Below are positions 1 through 8,229 of a DNA stretch of 64,000 nucleotides, one piece after another. Each line of letters begins with the position of its first letter. The stretch's first letter is position 1. Origin of the DNA: Sideroxydans lithotrophicus ES-1 (GTDB lineage: Bacteria > Pseudomonadota > Gammaproteobacteria > Burkholderiales > Gallionellaceae); NCBI RefSeq assembly GCF_000025705.1, contig NC_013959.1, forward strand, positions 1,930,001 through 1,994,000. The letters are read 5' to 3'. The notes under the pieces are model-generated. The model was not told the origin of the DNA and made no database searches. It was given only the letters and a program-made list of their open reading frames with translations. The position numbers were made by a program, and so were the translations under genes.

Positions 1-253
1 CCGATGGCGGAAGGTCAAGATTTTGCTTGGCTGCCTGTTCATAGACGATGACCGGCTTGCAAGAAAGTGCCGTTTTTGGCACGTCTGTCACTTGCGAGGC
101 AGTCTTTGCTGGCTGCCACTGTCCAACGGGTGCGGGCTTCGGTGTAGCGACCCACCAGATGATCGCGCAGAAGATCAGCGACGCGGCAATCTCGAGCTTC
201 GCGCGCAGCGATAGCCCGCTGGCAGCCGCGACGACTTCTTGTTCGGTTGTCAT
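1..253 (-). CDS. small membrane protein of the lysis cluster, partial (3' end missing)
   Basis: An open minus-strand frame starts at ATG 253 and runs without a stop to the window edge (84 codons). The ATG overlaps the stop of the transglycosylase gene (ATGA), showing translational coupling. The N-terminal part is charged and followed by one hydrophobic stretch with a WW pair (about residues 26-40), then a soluble part. It could be a spanin-like or other lysis-associated protein, judged from position only. I recognise no family. Confidence 0.6.
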   Translation of the reverse strand, partial: MTTEQEVVAAASGLSLRAKLEIAASLIFCAIIWWVATPKPAPVGQWQPAKTASQVTDVPKTALSCKPVIVYEQAAKQNLDLPPS

Positions 254-864
254 GGCTTCACGCCCTCGCATGTGTAGGTTCCCCAGCCCTCGTAATGCGG
301 CTGGCGGTCAAATATGATCTTTCGCGGGTAGAGCCTAGATGCGGCGAAGTTGGCCGCGCTCTGCCGTGTCTTAACGGTTTCTGCGCCTTGAAACCACTGG
401 CCGCGAATAGTCGCCCGACTTTGCGAATCCTGAACGTAGCCGAGGCCGCCGTTGTAGGCAGTCAGTGCGGCTGCACGCCGGTTGCAGTCATCGACGGCTT
501 GGACACGCTGGCCAAGCCATATGTTGTAGCGGACAAGCGCGCGGATCGCCCATGTCGGGTTCATGGGTGCCGGCTTCCCTAATTCGGGATAAGTGCGCAC
601 GATGTCGCCGGCCGTGGCATCCATGAACTGCGCCAATCCCTTGCCACCGTCCCATGCTGTGATGCCAGCTTTCCACCCGGATTCTTGCTCGATCTGTGCG
701 GCGTACATCGGCACAGGTGCAGACAGCCCGTTCACGAAATGTGCCTCGCGCGTCAGGATGCCGCGGTATTGCTTGGCGGCTGCGGGCTGGCCAGCGAAGG
801 CCGGAAACATGCAACTTGCGCAAAATAGCAAACTGCACAGTGCTTGAGCGATGGCCCTGTTCAT
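250..864 (-). CDS. phage lytic transglycosylase (SLT-like endolysin/exolysin)
   Basis: 204-aa protein with a signal-peptide-like N-terminus (hydrophobic run ending AFA-G at about residue 25). The SLT fold is indicated by the catalytic-region motif IEQESGW, followed by KGLAQFM and TAYNGGLGYV, as in Slt70-family lytic transglycosylases that cleave peptidoglycan glycan strands. An upstream ATG at 897 exists, but ATG 864 overlaps the stop of the preceding gene (ATGA) and starts directly with the signal peptide, so it is preferred. It lies in the lysis cluster beside holin candidates. A signal sequence suggests Sec export, so the lysin may be timed differently from a holin-dependent cytoplasmic lysin (inference). 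Confidence 0.85.
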   Translation of the reverse strand: MNRAIAQALCSLLFCASCMFPAFAGQPAAAKQYRGILTREAHFVNGLSAPVPMYAAQIEQESGWKAGITAWDGGKGLAQFMDATAGDIVRTYPELGKPAPMNPTWAIRALVRYNIWLGQRVQAVDDCNRRAAALTAYNGGLGYVQDSQSRATIRGQWFQGAETVKTRQSAANFAASRLYPRKIIFDRQPHYEGWGTYTCEGVKP

Positions 865-1178
865 TTGATTTCGCCGTTGGTGATGAAGCCGTGCCAATTT
901 CCGCTTGCGCTTGCATCAATCGACGGCGTGACCGTCAGCGTGTTGAAGTCATTACCTTCGAATCGCCATGCGCAATCTGGCGTTGTCAGCACGACGCTCT
1001 TGCCAACCCATTCGGTTTTTGTTCTTGGGTCCATGTGATCGCCCCACACCAGCCGTTGCTGGTCGCGTGTCGACATCGCTACGCGCTTGCATGTCAGCCA
1101 ATCCTTGCCACCCGTGGGGTTGCGGAATATGAATACGTCTGGCGTCAACCAGTGCGGCTCAAGATCGACCAGCCTCAT
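861..1178 (-). CDS. DUF6527-like phage protein
   Basis: 105 aa. The C-terminal half has the pattern seen in DUF6527 phage proteins: a tryptophan-rich beta region ending in TVTPSI and SGNWHGFITNGEI. The usual N-terminal CPCGCG metal-binding cluster of that family is not visible; only single cysteines remain. Starts at ATG 1178, overlapping the stop of the holin candidate upstream (ATGA); a longer in-frame ATG at 1406 would overlap that gene almost completely. Function unknown. Confidence 0.6.
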   Translation of the reverse strand: MRLVDLEPHWLTPDVFIFRNPTGGKDWLTCKRVAMSTRDQQRLVWGDHMDPRTKTEWVGKSVVLTTPDCAWRFEGNDFNTLTVTPSIDASASGNWHGFITNGEIK

Positions 1179-1438
1179 AGCCCGAACGCCATACCAATAA
1201 TCGCAGCTGCAACGATGATTGCCCGAGCCAGTACGCGCGGGACGTATTTGTCGTCGTGGTTGTACCGCCCGAACAGGTGCCGGTCGATCCAGTAGCCCAA
1301 GAACGCGCCACTGGTGATGTGGCCCGCTTTCCACAGACCGGTTTCGATCTGTGGTTGTTGGACATACAGCGCACCAGCGTAGAAGCAGGCGGCCAGCAGA
1401 AACCACTGGAACATGCGGGAGTAGTCTTTATCGTTCAT
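1175..1438 (-). CDS. putative holin (two-TM membrane protein)
   Basis: 87 aa with two hydrophobic segments (about residues 10-26 and 68-86) separated by a polar loop with GYWIDRHLFGR. Size, topology and position just before the lytic transglycosylase fit a class II-type holin that permeabilises the inner membrane. Evidence is topology and context; the family is not identified. Confidence 0.55.
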   Translation of the reverse strand: MNDKDYSRMFQWFLLAACFYAGALYVQQPQIETGLWKAGHITSGAFLGYWIDRHLFGRYNHDDKYVPRVLARAIIVAAAIIGMAFGL

Positions 1439-1441
1439 GGT

Positions 1442-1651
1442 TTAAGTCCCTAGTTTTTTGCCAACGCCGCCACCGATCAGCAACGACCCAACGCCAAGGC
1501 CGTAGGCTTTCAGGTCGAATGCTTTCCCTGTCAGCGTGCAGTAAATCTCCAAGCCAAGCCCAACGATGACGGCGATACACCACCAAACGTATGCAGGCTC
1601 CAAGGTGATGTTGTCGTCGCCTGTGATGAGTTCGAGTAGTTTTTTCAGCAT
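1442..1651 (-). CDS. small two-TM membrane protein, second holin or antiholin candidate
   Basis: 69 aa starting at ATG 1651 (MLKKLLELI). Hydrophobic segments at about residues 21-38 and 53-66, the second glycine-rich. It sits between the HNH-like gene (3 nt away) and the holin candidate (3 nt away). A paired holin/antiholin arrangement is possible; no family recognised. Confidence 0.55.
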   Translation of the reverse strand: MLKKLLELITGDDNITLEPAYVWWCIAVIVGLGLEIYCTLTGKAFDLKAYGLGVGSLLIGGGVGKKLGT

Positions 1652-1653
1652 GG

Positions 1654-2130
1654 CTAAACCTGTTCGTGGTGGATGATCTCGACGTCGGAAAACTTGTAGC
1701 CTTCCTTGCCGTAGCGCTGCGCCAGCCAAACAGGCTCCGGCAATGCGTGCACACCCTCATCCTTGCCGATGTGGTGCGCCTTACAGAGCAACCGGCCGTT
1801 CACGTTCATGTCGTCCACGAAGGTGTAAGGATCCTTCTCATCGAAGCTGCCCCATCCGAAGTTCGGAAAGTCCTTGCGAATCTGCGAACCCTCCGACCAG
1901 TCCACCATTTCGGCGAATGAACGTTCGATGGGGTAATGATGTGCCTCGATGGGATGGCCGGTCTCTTCGGCTGTGCAGCCACAGATGTAACAGCGACCAC
2001 CATCGCGCTCGATCAGGTGCTTGCGGGTCTTTTCGAATAGTGCGGTGGCTTTGCGCGGATCGTGGCCAGGGATGAACACATCGACCGAGAGCGTGTTCTT
2101 CTCTTCGTGGGTTTGGGTTACGTCACTCAT
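1654..2130 (-). CDS. HNH-endonuclease-like protein
   Basis: 158 aa. Zinc-ribbon/HNH pattern: RCYICGC at about residues 51-57, EAHHYPIE about 15 residues later, then LLCKAHH near residue 120. This CxxC...HH...C..HH arrangement is typical of HNH nucleases, some of which assist DNA packaging. The start at ATG 2130 has a purine-rich SD (AGGCGG); an upstream ATG at 2181 lies inside the preceding gene. The location in the lysis cluster is unusual for a packaging HNH, so its role is open. Confidence 0.6.
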   Translation of the reverse strand: MSDVTQTHEEKNTLSVDVFIPGHDPRKATALFEKTRKHLIERDGGRCYICGCTAEETGHPIEAHHYPIERSFAEMVDWSEGSQIRKDFPNFGWGSFDEKDPYTFVDDMNVNGRLLCKAHHIGKDEGVHALPEPVWLAQRYGKEGYKFSDVEIIHHEQV

Positions 2131-2416
2131 GGTGCCGCCTTTCCACGCCGACAGCCTGCTCAAGCCTGTCGAATCGCTCATTCAGGTAAAGTTTGAAGTT
2201 GTCGAACAGACCCGTTATTTCATGCTTCGGGTTGTAGTTTCGGGCGATGTCTATTTCCAGTGCCGCGAGCTTTTTTGCATCCTCATCGTGCTTGAGGAAG
2301 AGTTCCTTGATCATCTCTTCCTGCTTGGCATCCTTGTTCGCCAGAAGCCATCCGATAGCGCCTGTGAGTAGGCCCAGCACAAAAAGCCCAACGATTGTCC
2401 ATTCTGCAAAGCCCAT
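2123..2416 (-). CDS. membrane-anchored coiled-coil protein (spanin-like candidate)
   Basis: 97 aa: one N-terminal transmembrane segment (about residues 6-26, VGLFVLGLLTGAIGWLL), then a charged helix rich in K, E and D. Start ATG 2416 follows SD GAAAGGGA. An upstream ATG at 2449 would begin inside the terminator hairpin and is rejected. The topology matches an inner-membrane i-spanin or a phage membrane scaffold; first gene of the lysis transcript after the terminator. Confidence 0.5.
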   Translation of the reverse strand: MGFAEWTIVGLFVLGLLTGAIGWLLANKDAKQEEMIKELFLKHDEDAKKLAALEIDIARNYNPKHEITGLFDNFKLYLNERFDRLEQAVGVERRHHE

Positions 2417-2433
2417 GCTTTCCCTTTCAGCAA

Positions 2434-2456
2434 TAAAAAACCCGCTCAAGGCGGGT
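2434..2456 (-). terminator. rho-independent terminator after tail-fibre genes
   Basis: On the minus strand an ACCCGC stem, CTTGA loop and GCGGGT stem are followed by six T. It lies 26 nt after the stop of the tail-fibre assembly gene and separates the tail and lysis units. Confidence 0.85.
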
Positions 2457-2481
2457 GGATGGTTGGTGATGTTGTTATTGG

Positions 2482-2919
2482 TTAAGTGTTTGCCGGATAA
2501 GGCGGCTTCGTCGGCAGTGATGTCGGGATCGTCTTAGGCTGTGCCTGCGTCAAAATGGCACGCAAATCCTTGCGATACTGCATGAACGCCACAACATCGG
2601 CAGTGGTCGCCGTAGTCGCCCCGAGCGAGATGGCCTCGGAGATACGAGCGACAGTTGTGTCGGTGGCAAGCAATGCACCCTTTGCGCCTGCCTGATAGGC
2701 AGACCACGCTTGGGCAGATATTTGTGCAGATGTGGGTGCAGGAGCAGCCACCAGCGCGCCATTCTGCACATAAGGCGTATTCAGCCGGTTGTCCCATTGT
2801 GCCTGAGTGAGTTGCAGCAGATTTGCTGCTGGAACCAGTTTGCAGGCTGGCGTCATGTCGTCATACCAGCCAGTGACAGGCGTTGGCTGTGTTGCTGTCG
2901 AATCAAATGATGCGTACAT
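2482..2919 (-). CDS. tail-fibre assembly-like protein
   Basis: 145 aa placed directly after the tail fibre gene (9-nt gap), the usual place for a fibre assembly chaperone or fibre-associated protein. The N-terminal part has YDDMTP and LTQAQWDNRL, a pattern common in short phage fibre-assembly/DUF4376-like proteins; the C-terminus is proline-rich. Assignment is mostly by position. Confidence 0.5.
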   Translation of the reverse strand: MYASFDSTATQPTPVTGWYDDMTPACKLVPAANLLQLTQAQWDNRLNTPYVQNGALVAAPAPTSAQISAQAWSAYQAGAKGALLATDTTVARISEAISLGATTATTADVVAFMQYRKDLRAILTQAQPKTIPTSLPTKPPYPANT

Positions 2920-2928
2920 TTCTTCTCC

Positions 2929-4260
2929 TTATTTTCCGATAGCAAACCAGTAATAGTTGCCACTAGTCGCCGCTTGCGTACTCGAATTGTATGAGCTACC
3001 GGTGTAGGAAGCTGCCGATATTGCCGATACGCCCCCGATGATCGTTCCTGCCTGCCCGGTCAGGTATACGCCATAGCATGCCGTCGGGAATGCTACGGGG
3101 AATGTGATAACCGTCGACGTAATTAAGTTAGCCACGCCCCATTTAAGGATTAAGCCACCCGGTAACGTCATTGATCCCGCTGTGCCCAATACAAGATTCG
3201 TTGTGAACTGCCCCAGATTGACCGCATGCGCTGCCGCTGTTGCTGCTGCGACGCTGAATAACTGAGTCGACAGACCAGCAAGGGCGGCATAGCGGGCATC
3301 TCCCTGTGCCTGCGTCAACAAAGCGCTGACCTGACTAAGTACATTCGTGCCATCGCAGAAAAGCGGCAGACAATACCCCTGCGGAACGACGACGCCAGTT
3401 CCTGCGGCGGTCTTGACCGTTACCTGAAATGCGCCGCTGGTCACGTTATTGATGATGCGCTGGCGCGAACTTGCAGGCACGATCAGGTTGATGTTGCCGG
3501 TCAGTGCGCCGTTGATCGTGATGATCGGGAACGCTGCCTCTTGTGCCGTCAGCGTTACGTCAGTATTGCCCGCCACGCTCTTGGTGTAGATCGCATGCGC
3601 CACGTTACTGGCAAGACCATCGGACGGAACAAGGGAAGCCCCGGTGTATTGGACGATGTTTGCAGCAGTGATGGTTGCCTGACCATTGGCCACGGTGACT
3701 ACGGCGAGGCCGATATTGCCCGCATCCGGTGCTGGCGTGGTTTGCGATCCTGTAGTGGCAGCAGCGCCAGCCTTGACCGTAACAACGCACGCATCGGTGC
3801 GCTGGGTAGCCTGCGGCGTACCGCTGTTGGCTGGGCCAGACCATGCAACGGACGGGTTGCTGCTGTTGTAGTAAGGCAGCGCGACGGCGCCTGTGTCGGT
3901 TTCGCTGAATGCCGCCTGAATCAGATAGTTGATCGACTGGCCGACCGTTCCCGGTGCGGGGCAGCTTAACAATGCCACATCGAGCAGAATGCCCTGCTTC
4001 AGCACCTGGTGCGTGGTGTCGGCAGCGATCGAACCGTAAGAAGTCGGGTCGATATATTGCAGTTGGTAGATTTCGCCTGGGTTGACGTTCACGTTCAGCG
4101 ACGCGGGGCCGGTCGGGACGACACCCAGGCCATTGACCACACCATTGACGCCCAACGCAGCAGCGGCCAGCTTGCAGATCGCCACCATCGCGTTCTTGTT
4201 GGTGTTCAGCAGGTCAGTGTCTTGCGGAATCTGTCCTGGGTAAACTATCTGTCTGTTCAA
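2929..4260 (-). CDS. tail fibre protein
   Basis: 443 aa, Ala/Thr/Val/Gly-rich with short beta repeats. The N-terminus (NRQIVYPGQIPQDTDLL) resembles baseplate-attachment regions of phage fibres. The central part has a QGDARYA motif as in fibre shaft repeats. The C-terminal ~90 residues, with LKWG, FPVAFPTAC and YYWFAIGK, fit a gp53-like receptor-binding domain. I see no A-variable region here, so this fibre is not a DGR target. Start chosen at TTG 4260 with SD GGGGG; the TTG at 4272 lies in the terminator. Confidence 0.8.
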   Translation of the reverse strand: MNRQIVYPGQIPQDTDLLNTNKNAMVAICKLAAAALGVNGVVNGLGVVPTGPASLNVNVNPGEIYQLQYIDPTSYGSIAADTTHQVLKQGILLDVALLSCPAPGTVGQSINYLIQAAFSETDTGAVALPYYNSSNPSVAWSGPANSGTPQATQRTDACVVTVKAGAAATTGSQTTPAPDAGNIGLAVVTVANGQATITAANIVQYTGASLVPSDGLASNVAHAIYTKSVAGNTDVTLTAQEAAFPIITINGALTGNINLIVPASSRQRIINNVTSGAFQVTVKTAAGTGVVVPQGYCLPLFCDGTNVLSQVSALLTQAQGDARYAALAGLSTQLFSVAAATAAAHAVNLGQFTTNLVLGTAGSMTLPGGLILKWGVANLITSTVITFPVAFPTACYGVYLTGQAGTIIGGVSAISAASYTGSSYNSSTQAATSGNYYWFAIGK

Positions 4261-4270
4261 AATTGCCCCC

Positions 4271-4298
4271 AAAATAAAAAGCCACCCGAAGGTGGCTT
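4271..4298 (-). terminator. rho-independent terminator between gpI-like and fibre genes
   Basis: Minus-strand GCCACC stem, TTCG loop, GGTGGC stem, then T5-A-T4. Follows the gpI-like gene by about 30 nt. The fibre start region abuts the T-tract, so the fibre gene may need read-through or antitermination. Confidence 0.85.
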
Positions 4299-4326
4299 GT
4301 TGAAAAATAGAATCTGTCGGCTGATC

Positions 4327-5004
4327 TTATGGGCTTGTGCCCACCCATACCGTCGTACCTGCGGGTCTGACGGCTTCTACGGCGTTGTAGATCGCCTGCT
4401 GCGCGACGCTTTCCTGTGCATTGGCTAGGCTGGTGTATTCAGCGCGCGACGCCGTGTTGTACGCGCCTGTCGGTATGCCATAGCCTGCCACCAGCGGAAT
4501 GCCTGCAGTCGATGGCAGGTACGCCTGCACCAACGCTTGATATGGCATCTGCAGCGATCCGTAACCGCCGGCCGTGTTGTAGGCCAGCCCCATCGCCCCA
4601 ACGCCTGCGCCACCGTATGCGCCCGTGTCGGCCGGTCTGGCCGGTTCGAAAATGACCGGCGCGCGACCTGTCAGTCGCAGCAGCGTGTAATAAATGGCGT
4701 TCCGAGTGCCGTGTTCGACAAACAGCGACGACCGGATGCGGGCGCGGTATTGGTCGTCGAATTCATTGGCCAGCCGTGGCAGTCCGGTACCGAAGAAGTC
4801 GGAAGCCGCGATGTCCAACCATACCCCGGATGCCGTCGCGATTCGCATCTGCAACTGGACGTACTGATACATCGAATACAGCCACGAAAGCATCGCAGCG
4901 AAACCAGACATGACCGCGCCAATCGTTGACGACGTGCCGAACCAACGGGAAGGCAGCGCAGCGTTCAGCCTGCCCAGCATGTCATTTGTATCGCCTGTTG
5001 CCAT
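4327..5004 (-). CDS. baseplate/tail protein I-like
   Basis: 225 aa immediately after the gpJ gene (4-nt gap), the position of P2 gpI in contractile-tail clusters. N-terminal LNAALPSRWFG and ANEFDDQYRARIRSS resemble the gpI/DUF2612-type wedge proteins. Predicted to join J in the baseplate wedge and anchor the fibre. Family call from context and weak motifs. Confidence 0.6.
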   Translation of the reverse strand: MATGDTNDMLGRLNAALPSRWFGTSSTIGAVMSGFAAMLSWLYSMYQYVQLQMRIATASGVWLDIAASDFFGTGLPRLANEFDDQYRARIRSSLFVEHGTRNAIYYTLLRLTGRAPVIFEPARPADTGAYGGAGVGAMGLAYNTAGGYGSLQMPYQALVQAYLPSTAGIPLVAGYGIPTGAYNTASRAEYTSLANAQESVAQQAIYNAVEAVRPAGTTVWVGTSP

Positions 5005-5008
5005 GTTC

Positions 5009-6130
5009 TTAGCTCACTGTGATGGTGCCAGCGATGATTCGCTGCTTTGCACTTGCCGCAAGGTCAGCCGTTCCGCTGTTCAAGGTGACCGATGTCACGT
5101 TGGTAATGGTCGGCGATGCGTCGTAGGCCAATTGGGCAAGTTTGGTATAGGGCAGCGACGCGCCGATGCCCAGCGTGGCGATGTAAGCCGCGATGGCTGC
5201 CTGTACCAGCACCGCGTCGGCTGCGTGGTTGGTACTGGTGACAGTCAGCGCGATCGTGGCCGTTTCCAGCACAGGGCCATAGACACCGAACGTCACCGTG
5301 AAGGCGCGCACGGCATCGATCGCGTTGTTGATCGAGGTCAGCAGGGCAGAAGGCGGATTGCCGCTGCCGTCATCCACCACGGTGTAAAAGTAGCCAGGCT
5401 GCGCGGCGCCGGCATAGTTGAAGTTCTCGGTCAGCGTAAAGGTCAGCCCTTGCTGCACACTGGAAATGGCGTTGGCAATCGCGTTCCGTGTCGCTTTTGA
5501 CAGGCTACCGATGTAGGAAACAAAGCGCGCCCGGAAGGCAGTGTCAGTTTCGGCATCCAGACCATTCACGAACGGGTTGGCATTCGTCACCGTGTCGATA
5601 CCGGGAATCGATCCGGTCAGCTGTTTGCACAGACCGGCCAGTACGTTGCCTACTGAACCCAGCGTGGTGCACTGTACTGGCACAGATATTGAAACCGTAA
5701 GCGCCGGCACGTTGTAGCCATTTAGCGTGGCGCTGTAATTCGGGTTTGTGGTGTCCACCGTCACGGCGAACACTTCGGGCGATGAATCGCTGGTCTGGAT
5801 CTGTGTGCCGACCGGGATAAAGGCGGCAAATGTTGAATTGAAGCGCGAGAACGTGACTTGTCCGGTCGCATAGGTCGCGGCCAGCCGGTAGAAGGCATAG
5901 TCAGCCGCCCAGCTGTCGAGGTCTGTGCCCGTTGACGTCGCAGCCCGCGTGATAGCCAGAATCTGCAACAGCAGCCCCTGAAACCACAGCGACACCGTGG
6001 CGTTGCTTTCCACGATAGACCGCAGAATCGAACCGATGGCGAAGTCAATCAGCTGCTGCACGCGGCTTTGGATTGCCGCTACCTGGTCGCTGACTAGCTG
6101 ATTGAATGTCTTGGTATTAAGTGTCGCCAT
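5009..6130 (-). CDS. baseplate assembly protein J
   Basis: 373 aa, typical of the gpJ/Mu gp47 family. It contains the family's central GLDAETDTAFRARF motif and the SKATRNAIANAISSV region, and ends in a beta domain with repeated TVTS strands. Forms the baseplate wedge periphery. 2-nt gap from the gpW gene. Confidence 0.9.
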   Translation of the reverse strand: MATLNTKTFNQLVSDQVAAIQSRVQQLIDFAIGSILRSIVESNATVSLWFQGLLLQILAITRAATSTGTDLDSWAADYAFYRLAATYATGQVTFSRFNSTFAAFIPVGTQIQTSDSSPEVFAVTVDTTNPNYSATLNGYNVPALTVSISVPVQCTTLGSVGNVLAGLCKQLTGSIPGIDTVTNANPFVNGLDAETDTAFRARFVSYIGSLSKATRNAIANAISSVQQGLTFTLTENFNYAGAAQPGYFYTVVDDGSGNPPSALLTSINNAIDAVRAFTVTFGVYGPVLETATIALTVTSTNHAADAVLVQAAIAAYIATLGIGASLPYTKLAQLAYDASPTITNVTSVTLNSGTADLAASAKQRIIAGTITVS

Positions 6131-6131
6131 G

Positions 6132-6527
6132 TTATTGGGTCACGTTGAAGGATAGGACTTGCGGGGTATTGGTCGTCGAGTCGACATACTGAATGTTGCA
6201 ACTGATGCCCTGATCGACCTGCTGCACGTCGATTTGCGGTTCAGGTGTTCTGGCAACGCAGGATTCCATCAACATCTGTCCGCGAATCCGCGCCCGAATC
6301 TTGGACGGGTCGTACAGGTCACCGACGTACTGCGGCAAGCCAGCGCCATAGTCGGGGTGCTGGGCATAATCGCCGGGCGTGATTGAACCGTCTGCATTGA
6401 TCGCCTGCGGGTTCGTCAGCAGCCTGCGCAGGATCCGTTGCTGGTTGCGCACGGTGCCATCGACGGTCGCAAGGTCGCCCGACGATCCGGCGCCGATGTC
6501 GTTACCCCAAAGGTGGAAGATGTCCAT
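6132..6527 (-). CDS. baseplate wedge protein W/gp25-like
   Basis: 131 aa. Contains the gp25-like core: an N-terminal helix with RNQQRILRRLLTNP, then HPDYGAGL and the RARIRGQ helix. Part of the conserved wedge core between V and J. Its ATG shares one base with the stop of the V gene frame, in a tightly coupled operon. Confidence 0.85.
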   Translation of the reverse strand: MDIFHLWGNDIGAGSSGDLATVDGTVRNQQRILRRLLTNPQAINADGSITPGDYAQHPDYGAGLPQYVGDLYDPSKIRARIRGQMLMESCVARTPEPQIDVQQVDQGISCNIQYVDSTTNTPQVLSFNVTQ

Positions 6528-7114
6528 TATTCAGCCTGTACGATTGAGGTTTGCGTGTTGGCCGCTGGCGTTGATGTTGGAACGCCCGTATTTGCGCCGC
6601 CGTTTCCATTCGAGTGCACATGGTTTTGCGCCCAGGTTGAAAAGGCTGAGTTCAGCAGTTTCAACAATGCAGTTCCGGCGTTCTGTAGGTTGATGCCGGG
6701 CGCTTTCACGGTCAGCGTGCCATTGCTGGTCAGTTCCGTCGTACCGTCATTGTGGAATTTCAGCAGCGACCCGCTTTTGTGCACCAGCCAGAATTCGCCG
6801 GCCGGAACAGACAACGGCCGCGATGCGTCCGTGAACTGGCGCAGCCCGACGATGCCTGCGTTGATGTCGTCCTCTTGAAAATTAACCTGCACCAAGTCGC
6901 CAGGCGTGGGCGGCATGAACATCCCCCATCCGTTACCGACCCAAGGCGATGCAACCGGAAGCCATCCGGATTCGTAGCCCTCGGGTTGCAGCATCACCTT
7001 GGCGCAGTAGTTGGTCTGGTCATAGCTGCTGACAACCGCAAGCAGCATCGAAACCTTGCTGCCGCTTTCCATCATGGCCTGCAGGCGCATGGCGTTCAAC
7101 AGCGGCTGCATCAT
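6527..7114 (-). CDS. baseplate spike protein V
   Basis: 195 aa with an OB-fold region (GWLPVASPWVGNGWGMFMPP, PGDLVQVNF) followed by a short beta-helix-like stretch and a C-terminal HVHSNGNGG segment, as in P2 gpV/Mu gp45 membrane-piercing spikes. The HxH near the C-terminus (NHVHS) may bind iron at the spike tip, as in P2 gpV (family knowledge). Confidence 0.88.
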   Translation of the reverse strand: MMQPLLNAMRLQAMMESGSKVSMLLAVVSSYDQTNYCAKVMLQPEGYESGWLPVASPWVGNGWGMFMPPTPGDLVQVNFQEDDINAGIVGLRQFTDASRPLSVPAGEFWLVHKSGSLLKFHNDGTTELTSNGTLTVKAPGINLQNAGTALLKLLNSAFSTWAQNHVHSNGNGGANTGVPTSTPAANTQTSIVQAE

Positions 7115-8229
7115 ATTGTCACCTGCGTTTGGGGCGATTGATTCTTGGCCGTCACTTCCATGCTGTAGCCGCCATCGAATGACATGCTGCGCCGCACATG
7201 GTCGGGGTAATACGTCTGGTCGTATGCGGTGTTGGTTCCGTTAACTTTGATGATATTGCGCGTTGTCAATAAGTTGTCAGCTGGCATTGATGCCGATAGA
7301 TTGACTTCGTGCCTGACGATTTCGTGATACAGCGCCTGTGCCTTCTGCAGCGCTTTTTCTGGCGTCAGATTGGCGAACCGATAACTGAACTTCTGCGCGT
7401 TTGCGCCCGCGGTTTTCGGATAAATCGCCGTGATTGGCTTTCCGTGCTGGTTTAACGATTGCACGGTGACCTGTATTCCCTTGGCCAGCGTCAGCCCGCG
7501 TCTGAAACGCAGCGTAGACCCATTAAAGTTCAAAGGCGCATCGCCCCATTGGAATACATAGGGGTCTGAATTCAGATCAGGCATCGGCTCGAAGTGCAAT
7601 TCGCGCCCCAGCATGTAGACCACGAACTGTTCCTGCTGTGCCAGAAAAGTCAGCAAGTCCCATTCGCTGCGCGCCACATGTAGATGGGCGTGCGCCAGTT
7701 CATAGTATTTGCCTGCCTTCATGATTGTTTTCGTCACTACCGGCGTCAGGCCGTATTTTGTGGCCAGCATGATGGCGATGTCAGACGCTGTGCGGTTGAC
7801 GTACACATTGGTCGTCTTGGCATCGATCATCTTGGCGGTCAGATCGCGGCCGTGCAGATGTATGGTTCTCCCATCCTTTGATTCTTCCACTTCGTCGGCG
7901 AAGCCATATATCCAGCTTTGCAATTCCGATGCGTAGAAGTTGTCCGGATCAGCAGGGAAACCACCGAATATCTCGACGCTGATTTCCTGCTGCAGCGCAA
8001 ACCAATCAATGCCGCGGTCCGCTGGCAATGCGCTGACGGCAAAGCTGACCTCGAAGCGGTCGGCCTGATAAAAGTTGTTGTTGTCGACGTGCCATTCGAC
8101 CCAACCATCCACGCGCATGGGCGAACTGCCAACATTCACCGAACTGTCGCTATTGAACGTGCTGCCGCCGATCTTGACGACGCCGCGCGGCTGGCGAACT
8201 GCCGACGCTTGCCCGGGATCGTTCAGCAT
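7111..8229 (-). CDS. baseplate hub/late control D-like protein
   Basis: 372 aa, gpD/Mu gp44-type hub protein. Features: IYGFADEVE, IHLHGRDLTAKMIDA, then YYELAHAHLHVARSEWDLLTFLAQQE, which is a hallmark of the hub family. Overlaps the V gene by 4 nt. Sits on the spike and caps the tail tube. Confidence 0.85.
   Translation of the reverse strand: MLNDPGQASAVRQPRGVVKIGGSTFNSDSSVNVGSSPMRVDGWVEWHVDNNNFYQADRFEVSFAVSALPADRGIDWFALQQEISVEIFGGFPADPDNFYASELQSWIYGFADEVEESKDGRTIHLHGRDLTAKMIDAKTTNVYVNRTASDIAIMLATKYGLTPVVTKTIMKAGKYYELAHAHLHVARSEWDLLTFLAQQEQFVVYMLGRELHFEPMPDLNSDPYVFQWGDAPLNFNGSTLRFRRGLTLAKGIQVTVQSLNQHGKPITAIYPKTAGANAQKFSYRFANLTPEKALQKAQALYHEIVRHEVNLSASMPADNLLTTRNIIKVNGTNTAYDQTYYPDHVRRSMSFDGGYSMEVTAKNQSPQTQVTI

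Noticed and set aside
1-250. Left prophage attachment site at the window start
   Set aside because: The sequence is coding (coupled lysis-cluster gene) and lacks the tRNA-fMet 3' end.
2929-4260. Tail fibre as a third DGR target
   Set aside because: Its C-terminus does not match TR and has no CLec GFR ending.
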